64,000 nt of DNA from Aureliella helgolandensis (lineage in GTDB: Bacteria > Planctomycetota > Planctomycetia > Pirellulales > Pirellulaceae). The translations under genes and the position numbers were made by a program. The stretch is taken from NCBI RefSeq assembly GCF_007752135.1, contig NZ_CP036298.1:4836001-4900000 (forward strand). Direction: 5' to 3'. Below are positions 34,474 to 42,331 of the stretch, piece by piece. The stretch's first letter is position 1, and every line of letters begins with the position of its first letter. The notes under the pieces were generated by a model. The model saw only the letters and a program-made list of their open reading frames with translations, was not told the DNA's origin and ran no database searches.

Positions 34474-35538
34474 CTACTCGATCGTTTCAGACGGCTGCCC
34501 GTCATCGATCACACAGGCTCGCATCCACACTGTCGAGTCCACGCTGAACGAAGCGAACCGCACTGAGCCGTCGCCAAAAACACTGTTCAAGCCACCGGGG
34601 TGTGACGAGCCGAAATAGCGACGCCAGACGGTTCCCGTCTTGTCGGTCATGTTGCTATATGGGATGGCTCGTGGATCGGTGTCCGCCATGGGTGGGAAGT
34701 GCCAACGCAGAACGCACTCATCCCAGCCGGCATTGTTCCAGCGTTCGTTGTCGCCACCGTCAGAACCGTGACGAGTCGGCGGCAGACACTTCTCCGAAGC
34801 GACGATTGAATTCGACGTTCCATCGATAGCGTCAGCCAATCGACGCTTGTCACCCAAGGCGTTCCAAACCACGAACCCTTTACGGCCTCCCACGTTGCCA
34901 CGATTTTCTTGCGCACGCTCATCGCGACGAGGGTCCAATCCCAAAGGCGCAGCTGGGATATCGCCCATATTTTCATGCATTTCACCTTGGTAGAATCCGG
35001 CACAACCCGCGTAGTCGCTTCGCCCGAACGACAGTGAACCGTATCCAGTTGCACCGCGGCGTGAAGGGCAATAATAAGTGGGGATCAGAGCCCGTGCGAC
35101 ACTGTCCTCACCGTTGTAGTCAGCGGGTCTACCGCTATGCAAAGCAGGTAGATTGAAGTCAGCTAAATTATAAACGTTTTGCTGTTCCACGAAGGGAAGG
35201 ATCTTGAACCAGTGGCTCCACCCCTTGGGACTTGCCGCATTGCAGCAAACCACCGAACCGTAGGTTCCAGCCGGCTCAACATAGTTGGGTGAAAGACTCG
35301 GATCGCTGTCGTAGGGACCGGCGGGTAGCTGCTGGAAGGCCGATTCAAAATTTAAAAATCCGAGGCCAATTTGCTTGAGGTTGTTGGAGCACTGCATCCG
35401 GCGTGCAGCTTCGCGAGCCGCTTGAACGGCAGGCAACAACAAACCGACTAGTATGCCGATAATCGCAATCACAACAAGCAATTCGACCAGCGTGAACGCA
35501 CGATGCGGTCTCTGCGTCGACAAACACTTTCTTTTCAT
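34474..35538 (-). CDS. DUF1559 prepilin-like protein (H-X9-DG family)
   Basis: The 354-residue product has a type IV prepilin N terminus, [20 protein letters not shown], with the cleavage site before Phe and Glu at mature position 5, and then the planctomycete [20 protein letters not shown] continuation. The C terminus carries the H-X9-DG motif [20 protein letters not shown]. These proteins are expected at the cell surface as pseudopilins; planctomycete genomes carry dozens of paralogues. AAGGA stands about nine bases before the ATG. It heads a group with two lipoprotein genes. Confidence 0.95.
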   Translation of the reverse strand: MKRKCLSTQRPHRAFTLVELLVVIAIIGILVGLLLPAVQAAREAARRMQCSNNLKQIGLGFLNFESAFQQLPAGPYDSDPSLSPNYVEPAGTYGSVVCCNAASPKGWSHWFKILPFVEQQNVYNLADFNLPALHSGRPADYNGEDSVARALIPTYYCPSRRGATGYGSLSFGRSDYAGCAGFYQGEMHENMGDIPAAPLGLDPRRDERAQENRGNVGGRKGFVVWNALGDKRRLADAIDGTSNSIVASEKCLPPTRHGSDGGDNERWNNAGWDECVLRWHFPPMADTDPRAIPYSNMTDKTGTVWRRYFGSSHPGGLNSVFGDGSVRFASFSVDSTVWMRACVIDDGQPSETIE

Positions 35539-36258
35539 CTAACGGAATCCTTTTCTTAGGTAACCGAAGCTTTCAGAACGTATGAAATGGCACTGCCCAT
35601 CAGCGAAGCAGTCACAGAACAGTTCACGCTTAAGAACATTCCGATGAGTGCTGATCATCCGCCCGACCTACCGCTGGAAATTTCCAGTGCGACGGCACGA
35701 GTCGTGATGCCTCTTCAGAATGAGCTCTGAACGTTGAACGTCCGAGATTCTACGAGAGAAAGACATTGCAGCAATTTGCATTTGTGACTATTCACAGACT
35801 CTTCGCCGCTGCTTAATCGCCTCTTCATCGCACCTTCATCGAGCGCAGAACACAGGCTCAAATGGCGACTCTGGATAAGACAAACCGAAGCATTGGGAAC
35901 TGCGTTTGAGCTCGCACGAAGCCTACGATCGCCGAACGCCGCAACCTTGTGGACGACACGTGTTCCCCGGAGGCAAACGCGTCAAGTTCCATCCGCGCCC
36001 CGCAGACACCCGCTGGCAAATTTCGGTACGGGCACTTCGCACTCCGGAAAAGCACGCATTGCTGCCAAGTATCATTCGTTGTTGCCGAACCGCGCGTGGG
36101 CTGACTAAAGCGGTTTGCACTCATTTCAGAAGATGTCTGTCGAGTGCCCTGGATGGGCGTTTCGCCACTTGAGCCCGAGTTGAACCGACCGGAAGCCAGC
36201 TCTAGGCCTGGAAATTTGAACGTATTGCCCTCTCGACGTAGGGAAAAAGCGGAATATA
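35539..36258. other. Long divergent spacer before infC, no gene seen
   Basis: About 720 bases between the prepilin gene and the infC promoter. Frames of 65-90 residues are open on both strands around 35860-36170 but have no ribosome-binding site or recognisable protein. A perfect 14-base palindrome, CTGGAAATTTCCAG, lies at 35674-35687 and could be an operator for the prepilin gene. Confidence 0.45.
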
Positions 36259-36288
36259 TTGACTTTAATAGCCGAAATATGGGATACT
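36259..36288 (+). promoter_or_regulatory. Sigma-70-type promoter of infC
   Basis: TTGACT (36259-36264) and GATACT (36283-36288) are separated by 18 bases in an A/T-rich setting. Transcription would start near 36295, leaving a leader of about 140 bases before the GTG of infC. It is the best-looking promoter on this strand in the window. Confidence 0.65.
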
Positions 36289-36437
36289 CCGGCTCCTACC
36301 GGGGAATGGAACTAGTTCATAGGCTAGAATTTTCTCACGTGTTGTTGTCGGACCGATGTTGGTCCAAGCAGATTTGCCTGCCGATTATTTCGCAACACGC
36401 AGTTCGACATGCATTCAGAAGGGGTGAACGCAACACA

Positions 36438-36977
36438 GTGGCTCTACCAGGAAAAGATAGAAGGAACGAGCGTAATTCGGATCAAACTCGAATCAACAGC
36501 AACATTCGTGAGCGACAGGTCCGTGTCATTAGCGAAGAAGGTGAGCAGCTCGGCATCCTCGATACAGAGGCCGCGCTCACTCGAGCACGCGATTCAGGCT
36601 TAGACCTTGTTGAGGTCGCGCCTACCGAAAAACCTCCCGTATGCCGCATCATGGATTATGGGAAGTACAAGTACGAAAAGGGCAAAAAACGTGCTGGCCA
36701 ATCGTCGGGCCACCAAGGCAAGCTTAAGGAAATACGCTTGCGTCCGAAAACCGGCGAGCATGACATCGGTTTTAAAGTTAAACAAGCCGTCGGATTCCTA
36801 AAGCACAAGGACAAAGTGCAAGTCTCTGTCATCTTCCGCGGTCGCGAAATGGCCCACATCGAAGAAGGTCGACGCGTCATGGACAGCGTGCTTGAAGAAC
36901 TCCTGCAGCACGGCAAGCTGGACGGAAACCCCATGCAAATGGGACGACGCATGATGTGTACTGTCTCTCCCAAGTAA
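36438..36977 (+). CDS. infC: Translation initiation factor IF-3
   Basis: The frame is open back to 36144, but IF-3 homology begins at [15 protein letters not shown] and the probable start is the GTG at 36438, giving 179 residues, the normal size for the family; AAGGGG lies 13 bases upstream. The N-terminal domain contains [20 protein letters not shown] and [16 protein letters not shown]; the C-terminal domain has [20 protein letters not shown] and [22 protein letters not shown]-3 binds the 30S subunit and checks start codon and initiator tRNA. A rare start codon is a common autoregulatory feature of infC; GTG is mild in that respect. The usual partners rpmI and rplT do not follow; instead a hairpin and REP elements do. 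Confidence 0.93.
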   Translation: MALPGKDRRNERNSDQTRINSNIRERQVRVISEEGEQLGILDTEAALTRARDSGLDLVEVAPTEKPPVCRIMDYGKYKYEKGKKRAGQSSGHQGKLKEIRLRPKTGEHDIGFKVKQAVGFLKHKDKVQVSVIFRGREMAHIEEGRRVMDSVLEELLQHGKLDGNPMQMGRRMMCTVSPK

Positions 36978-37059
36978 CGCTCGCCCCCCGCCAGACACTC
37001 CCCGCTAGGATAGCGCAGGTACCTGGCCTCTTGGCCCAGCGAACTCTACCACAGACCTC

Positions 37060-37085
37060 AACCTCCCCCGCCAAGCGGGGAGGTT
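37060..37085 (+). terminator. Hairpin downstream of infC
   Basis: AACCTCCCC (37060-37068) pairs with GGGGAGGTT (37077-37085) around an 8-base loop, about 80 bases after the infC stop. There is no T-run. The right arm is part of the 112-bp repeat unit and recurs at about 37189-37197, so it may belong to the repeat rather than act as a terminator. Confidence 0.4.
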
Positions 37086-37290
37086 AACGCGACACCACTT
37101 CCCCATCAGTGCCACCCACCTATCCCGATAGGTGCCATCCACTGATTGGCAAATGTGGATGGCACCTTTTGGCTTTTTCCCGCCAAGCGGGGAGGTTAAC
37201 GCGACACCACTTCCCGATCAGTGCCACCCACCTATCCCGATAGGTGCCATCCATTGATTGGCAAATGTGGATGGCACCTTTTGGTTTTTT
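37067..37290. repeat. Two tandem 112-bp REP/BIME-like units beside the RAYT gene
   Basis: A unit of 112 bases is present twice (for example CCCGCCAAGCGGGG at 37067 and 37179). Each copy holds a perfect 12-bp inverted repeat, AGGTGCCATCCA and TGGATGGCACCT, around a 14-base loop: 37130-37141 with 37156-37167, and 37242-37253 with 37268-37279. Each is preceded by a further half-site (GTGCCACCCACC). The copies lie at the 3' side of the minus-strand tyrosine transposase gene and share arms with the repeats at 27.3 and 38.8 kb. Confidence 0.88.
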
Positions 37291-37503
37291 GGCTGATTCT
37301 CGGGGGAAGCTGCTGCTGTCGAGAGCTCTGTGCTAGCAAAGGCGTCGCTTGTTGGACGATGAGACCCCGCATGAGAGGCGGTGTTTTGCAGAGAGAGGCC
37401 GTCGCCTTCCAGCGGCGAGCTAGGCGAGCGCACAGCGATCGCGTGCTGCACAGGAGATCGTCGGAAAATGGGGGCTAGCTGGCAGGAGGCAGCAAGAAGG
37501 GGG

Positions 37504-38673
37504 CTACCCAGATGCGAGAAAGCACTCGCTGGCCTTCTGCTGGCCGTGATGGCAACGCCGATTGTGCCGACGTGCGTCGGCGGACATGGTACTCGGGCGC
37601 CCCGCACAGGTACTCCGGCCAAAGTAGCGTTTGTAATCCCACACCAAGTCACGCCACATCGAGACCTCGATCCCAGTCGACGCTAAAGCCGACTGCAGTC
37701 GCTGCGGTACTTTGGAGGCGGCCTGCTTAATACGCTGGGCCGCCGTCCACTGCAGTAGCTCCAGGTACTTACTCCACTCCATGCACAAGAAGCCGCGGTC
37801 GCTGGCTCGCAATCCGCCCGCATGAGCCTGCGGGTCGTTCGACATCGTTTGACTGGCCAGTTCTAGAGGTGCCAGCCAGCTGTCTCGCAAGACACGCTTG
37901 CCGGTGGGATTGCGACGTTTCGCCTTTTGTTCCTGCATCCGCTGCTGCACGGGTGTCTCGCGTATTTTCTTCCCCGCTTCGGCGGTGGGCACCGCCCGTA
38001 GATCGAAGGCTGCTGAATCGATCTTTGCGCCCCGCTCAGCCTGGATGCGATCGTAGGCTGAGGTGTGTTCGGCTTGTTCCGGGGACTCGGCCATCGCCGC
38101 TCGAATGGGATTCAAGTCGACATACATGGCGCAGGCCAGCAAGCCCGCTTCGTCGGCGAGCCGTTGTGCTTTGAAGCGGCCTTCCCAGAATCGTCCCGTG
38201 CATTTCTCTTGAGCGTTCGCGAGCCGCGCGACAGGCTCGGCCAGAGCTCGCATAAACCAAGAGATATCAGACAAACGCGAGCGAATCACCGCCATGCGCT
38301 CCTGGTCTCTAATTAACGCCTGCACATCGGCCTCGGTGGGCTCTGCCAAATGCTCCTCAAACCGACGCCCGGGAAAGACTTTCAGCCACCGCTGGGCAAC
38401 CTCTTCCTCCGACCACAGGGCAACCACGTCGGGACGATTTCGCAAGATGATGTGGAGGTGTGAGCTGAGAATGGCATAGGTCAGTACGTCTATGCCGAAC
38501 GCGGAAGCGAGGGCTTCCATCCGTCGCCGGATCCACTCGCGGCGGAAGGAGTAATCCTTACCAGAGACGGGGTCGACGCCAGTCAGGAACGCTCTTCGTA
38601 CACAACGTTGTATGGCATGCACGATACAGACTTCGCCCGCTTGAAATTGTTCATTACGGTTGGGTCTACTCAT
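37504..38673 (-). CDS. REP-associated tyrosine transposase (RAYT, Y1/HUH family)
   Basis: The ATG at 38673 is chosen because AGGAGG stands eight bases before it; a GTG at 38682 overlaps that site. The 389-residue product has the HUH motif HLH (His72, His74) in AILSSHLHIILRNRPD, the GRFWEGRFKAQRL segment and the catalytic tyrosine in CAMYVDLNPIRAAM (Tyr184). These are hallmarks of the IS200/IS605-related TnpA-REP group, single-strand endonucleases that act on REP palindromes. The C-terminal 190 residues, basic and including RDSWLAPLELASQT and YLELLQWTAAQRI, form an extension absent from short RAYTs. Palindromic repeats with common arms lie on both sides of the gene, as expected for a domesticated or self-mobilising RAYT. 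Confidence 0.85.
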   Translation of the reverse strand: MSRPNRNEQFQAGEVCIVHAIQRCVRRAFLTGVDPVSGKDYSFRREWIRRRMEALASAFGIDVLTYAILSSHLHIILRNRPDVVALWSEEEVAQRWLKVFPGRRFEEHLAEPTEADVQALIRDQERMAVIRSRLSDISWFMRALAEPVARLANAQEKCTGRFWEGRFKAQRLADEAGLLACAMYVDLNPIRAAMAESPEQAEHTSAYDRIQAERGAKIDSAAFDLRAVPTAEAGKKIRETPVQQRMQEQKAKRRNPTGKRVLRDSWLAPLELASQTMSNDPQAHAGGLRASDRGFLCMEWSKYLELLQWTAAQRIKQAASKVPQRLQSALASTGIEVSMWRDLVWDYKRYFGRSTCAGRPSTMSADARRHNRRCHHGQQKASECFLASG

Positions 38674-38767
38674 CACAAGCACCTCCTAGGAGCACCGGTT
38701 CAGTCTAACATTCTGTCATCCTTCGTCAATTAAAATCTGGCAGACACCTACTTGACAATCCGCGGAA

Positions 38768-38894
38768 GATGGATGGCACCTACCGGGGGTTGCTAGCAAC
38801 AGGTGGAAGGTGGGTGGAACCTAATGGGAATAGTGGAAGATGGGTGGCACCTTTCAGGGAGGGGGGCTGGCAATGGAATAGATGGGTGGCACTT
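38768..38894. repeat. Four REP half-sites upstream of the RAYT gene
   Basis: Four direct copies of a G(A/G)TGG(A/G)TGG(C/A)AC(C/T)T motif stand at 38768-38781, 38809-38822, 38839-38852 and 38881-38894. On the strand of the transposase gene they read AGGTGCCA(C/T)CCATC, AGGTTCCACCCACC and similar. They equal one arm of the palindromes at 37.1-37.3 kb and 27.3-27.5 kb; the opposite arms are missing or degenerate here. Confidence 0.8.
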
Positions 38895-39025
38895 TTTGAG
38901 TGGGGGATTTACTTGCAATTGGGGCTCGAAAACTGGTAGACTAGCGTAGAGTTCCGTCCACAACGGTTTGCGAATCCCACCTATTCCCCCTCGTCGCACA
39001 CCTCCCGCCAATTCGGTAAAGCCCA

Positions 39026-40915
39026 ATGAAGTTCGCGTGCAGTTTCTGTTGGATGTGCTCGGCATTAATGGTTTTGAGCAGCTCGGTGGTAGCTGTTGGA
39101 GTTGAGGAACCGGACGCGCTGACCGTTCCGAATGCTGCGGTGGAGACGCTGCAGACCTACTGCATGGACTGTCACAGTGGCGGAGATGCGGAGGGGGGCA
39201 TTCGTGTGGACTTCTTGGCGACATCGGCCAATCTCGGCAATCACGTCGAGCAAATAGAGAAGATCATCCTGGCGCTTCGTGAACAGCAGATGCCTCCGGC
39301 CGACGCTGAGCAGCCTTCGGCAACCGACCGGGTGCAGACTCTAGAGTGGATAGAATCGCAGTTGCAGAACTTTGACTGTGGTGCCATTAGTGGCCCCGGC
39401 CGCGTTACGATGCGGCGTCTCAACCGCAGCGAGTTCAACAATACCGTTCGCGACTTGACGGGCTTGCCCCTCACGCTAGCAGATGACTTCCCTTCAGACG
39501 ACGTGGGAAACGGCTTTGACAACATTGGTGATGTGTTAACGATTCCGCCTATCCTGCTGGAAAAGTACCTGTCGGCAGCTCACGCAATTGCGACGGCGAT
39601 AACCGACGATCCTGCTGCGCGAAAGAAGGCATTTCCACTTACCCCACAACAGCCAGATGACTTAGAGGAAGTCGTCGCCGTAGCGCGTAAGAACGTAAGC
39701 GACTTTGCGCGCCGCGCTTGGCGGCGTCCGTTGGCCGCGTCTGAGGTCGACCGATTGATGGAGTTAATGAAGGGAGCTTGGGACGCCGACGCGACGGAAG
39801 TCGAAATCATGCAAACAGCCATCACAGCGATTCTTGCATCCCCGAATTTTGTCTATCGCGTTGAAGAGGACGAGGCGGCTCAGTACATCGACGGGGTTCG
39901 TAGCTTGAATGATCATGAGCTGGCGTCGCGACTATCGTACTTTCTGTGGAGCAGCATGCCCGACCAACGCTTGTTCGAACTTGCCCAGCAGTCGAAGCTG
40001 CATACAGCCGAGCAATTGGAAGCCGAGGTCGAACGCATGCTCGAAGATCCGAAGTCCATGGCTTTAGTGGAGAACTTTGCCGGACAGTGGCTGCAATTGC
40101 GAGATTTGCAGCGGCTTTCTCCCGATCCAACCCTGTATGCCTCGTTTGATGAAAAACTGCGCCGTTCGATGCGGCGCGAAACCGAGCTACTTTTTGCGTC
40201 CATCATGCAAGAGAACCGAAGTCTTTTAGACCTCCTGAACGCGGATTACACCTATGTAGATGAAAGACTTGCCGAACATTACGGCATGGAAGGCATCACT
40301 GGGGATGAGTTTCAGCGGGTTGAACTGACGGGGAATCGCCGCGGTGTGCTGATGCATGCCAGCGTGCTGCTGTTAACCTCCAACCCGACTCGCACCTCTC
40401 CGGTCAAACGCGGTAAATGGGTATTGGACAATTTGCTTGCGGAAGCCCCACCACCACCGCCCCCCAACGTTCCCGAACTGGCCGGGGCAGGAGAAGCTCT
40501 GGGAACCCTCCGTCAACAAATGGAGCAGCATCGGGCGGATCCCAACTGTGCGGTCTGCCATGTTAAGATGGATGCAGTGGGTTTTGGACTCGAAAACTTC
40601 GATGGCATTGGTAAGTGGCGAGAAACCGACGGACGTGAGCGAATCGATCCATCCGGTAGTTTGCCGGGCGGAAAGACTTTTAGCGGCCCCGTCGAGTTAG
40701 TAGAAATTTTAGCTGAGGAAAAGAAGTCCGAGTTTGTGCGATGTGCGACGACCAAAATGTTGACCTATGCGTTAGGCCGCGGGTTGAATGTTTCGGACCG
40801 CTGCACGATTAACACCATCGTTGCCAGTCTGTCGAACCAAGATTATCGGTTCGTTCCTCTTGTCAAATTGATCGTGACAAGCCAACCATTCACAATGCAA
40901 GAATCAGGACGCTAG
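39026..40915 (+). CDS. DUF1592 (PSD3-type) cytochrome-like protein
   Basis: The 629-residue product has a signal peptide (residues 1-24) and a c-type heme motif CMDCH at 46-50. The domain order then follows PSD3 proteins: DUF1587 (RVTMRRLNRSEFNNTVRDLT), DUF1595 (NFVYRVEEDEA), DUF1592 (ELASRLSYFLWSSMPDQRLF), DUF1588 with a second CxxCH (CAVCH) after PPPPPPNVPEL, and DUF1585 at the C terminus (MLTYALGRGLNVSDRCTINT). Such proteins are exported and presumed redox-active, but no reaction is known. The DUF1552 gene starts three bases after its stop, the standard planctomycete pair. Confidence 0.94.
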   Translation: MKFACSFCWMCSALMVLSSSVVAVGVEEPDALTVPNAAVETLQTYCMDCHSGGDAEGGIRVDFLATSANLGNHVEQIEKIILALREQQMPPADAEQPSATDRVQTLEWIESQLQNFDCGAISGPGRVTMRRLNRSEFNNTVRDLTGLPLTLADDFPSDDVGNGFDNIGDVLTIPPILLEKYLSAAHAIATAITDDPAARKKAFPLTPQQPDDLEEVVAVARKNVSDFARRAWRRPLAASEVDRLMELMKGAWDADATEVEIMQTAITAILASPNFVYRVEEDEAAQYIDGVRSLNDHELASRLSYFLWSSMPDQRLFELAQQSKLHTAEQLEAEVERMLEDPKSMALVENFAGQWLQLRDLQRLSPDPTLYASFDEKLRRSMRRETELLFASIMQENRSLLDLLNADYTYVDERLAEHYGMEGITGDEFQRVELTGNRRGVLMHASVLLLTSNPTRTSPVKRGKWVLDNLLAEAPPPPPPNVPELAGAGEALGTLRQQMEQHRADPNCAVCHVKMDAVGFGLENFDGIGKWRETDGRERIDPSGSLPGGKTFSGPVELVEILAEEKKSEFVRCATTKMLTYALGRGLNVSDRCTINTIVASLSNQDYRFVPLVKLIVTSQPFTMQESGR

Positions 40916-40918
40916 CTT

Positions 40919-42271
40919 ATGAACGACTTAAGACACTCAGTTGTAACACGACGTAACGTACTGCGTGGATTGGGAGTATCCCTAGCGCTCCCATGGTTGG
41001 AAGCCACCAGCACGATTGTCAAAGCGGCAGAGGCGGCTCGCTCGCCGACGCGAATGGCCTTTATCTTTGTCCCCAATGGCGTCGCACTTGATCAATGGAC
41101 CCCTACAACCGAAGGGTATGGGTTTAAATTGTCTCCGACTCTGCAACCCTTGGCACCGGTCCGAGAAGACCTGCTGGTCCTCAGTGGGCTAACCCACGAC
41201 AAGGGACGCGCTAATGGCGACGGCGCGGGGGATCATGCGCGCAGTGCTTCAGTTTTCCTAACCGGCGCGCAGCCGCGTAAAACCGATGGCGAGAACATTC
41301 GATCCGGAGTTTCGGTCGACCAAGTCGCCGCTCAGGCAATTGGCCAACTCACCCGTTTCTCCTCACTTGAATTGGGCGTTGATCCAGGCCGCAACGCAGG
41401 AAATTGCGATTCGGGTTATAGCTGCGCCTACTCCTCCAACATTTCTTGGTCCTCGGAATCGGCGCCCGTCGGCAAGGAAGTTAACCCGCGTCTAGTTTTT
41501 GAACGGTTATTTGCAGGAGGTAAATCTCACGAGATCGACAAGGGGCAGCAGCACCGTTCCGTACTGCACAAAAGTGTGTTGGATTTCATAGCGGACGATG
41601 CCAAGCGGTTGCAATCGAAACTGGGACGCAACGACAATCGCAAACTTGATGAGTACTTGACTGGCGTGCGGGAAGTGGAACGCCGATTGGGGAAGGGAGT
41701 TCCAGCCCAGTCGTTAGATGTCGACTTGGATTACGCTATGCCAGAGGGAATTCCGGGAGACTATCAGGATCACATGCGGTTGATGTGCGACATGATGATC
41801 TTAGCATTTCAAACGGACGCAACACGTGTGTCAACGATGATGTTTGCCAACGCTGGCGACAACAAGAACTATCGGAAAATTGGCGTGCCGGATGGGCATC
41901 ACGATCTCTCGCACCACGGAAACGACCCCTTAAAGCTCGAGAAGATCAGTCAAATCAATCGCTTTCATGTTCAACAATTGAGCTACTTGTTGCAAAGAAT
42001 GAAGTCGATTCGAGAGGGTGAGCGGACCTTACTGGACAATTCGATGGTCTGTTATGGGAGCGCGATCAGCGATGGCAACCGCCACAACAATGAAAACCTT
42101 CCCATCGTTTTAGCGGGCTCTGCTGGTGGCACCATCGACACAGGCCGACACATCCGCGTTCCTGCCGAAACCCCAATGTGCAATCTCTTCCTTTCGATGC
42201 TAGAACGCATGGGAGTCAATGTCCCATTTGTGGGAGATAGCACGGGCCAAATTGGCAGCTTGACCGTTTAG
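40919..42271 (+). CDS. DUF1552 domain-containing protein
   Basis: The 450-residue product opens with a twin-arginine-like signal (VTRRNVLRGLGVSLALPWLE), so export by Tat is likely. DUF1552 landmarks include AFIFVPNGVALDQWTPT, LVLSGLTHDKGRANGDGAGD with DHARSASVFLTG, and DNSMVCYGSAISDGNRHNNE with LPIVLAGSAGGTI. The fold is probably sulfatase/phosphatase-like, as for DUF1501; the reaction is unknown. AGGA stands nine bases before the ATG. It is coupled to the DUF1592 gene and is the counterpart of the PSD1-DUF1501 pair at the start of the window. Confidence 0.93.
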   Translation: MNDLRHSVVTRRNVLRGLGVSLALPWLEATSTIVKAAEAARSPTRMAFIFVPNGVALDQWTPTTEGYGFKLSPTLQPLAPVREDLLVLSGLTHDKGRANGDGAGDHARSASVFLTGAQPRKTDGENIRSGVSVDQVAAQAIGQLTRFSSLELGVDPGRNAGNCDSGYSCAYSSNISWSSESAPVGKEVNPRLVFERLFAGGKSHEIDKGQQHRSVLHKSVLDFIADDAKRLQSKLGRNDNRKLDEYLTGVREVERRLGKGVPAQSLDVDLDYAMPEGIPGDYQDHMRLMCDMMILAFQTDATRVSTMMFANAGDNKNYRKIGVPDGHHDLSHHGNDPLKLEKISQINRFHVQQLSYLLQRMKSIREGERTLLDNSMVCYGSAISDGNRHNNENLPIVLAGSAGGTIDTGRHIRVPAETPMCNLFLSMLERMGVNVPFVGDSTGQIGSLTV

Positions 42272-42331
42272 CCTGCAGCGTGACCGGCCGGTTCAAGTTC
42301 CACCATCTGCATCTCGTGAGGAGTATTTGCC

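Noticed and set aside
36144-36437. N-terminal extension of infC to an ATG at 36144
   Set aside because: It would add 98 residues without IF-3 similarity and would place the best promoter inside the coding region.
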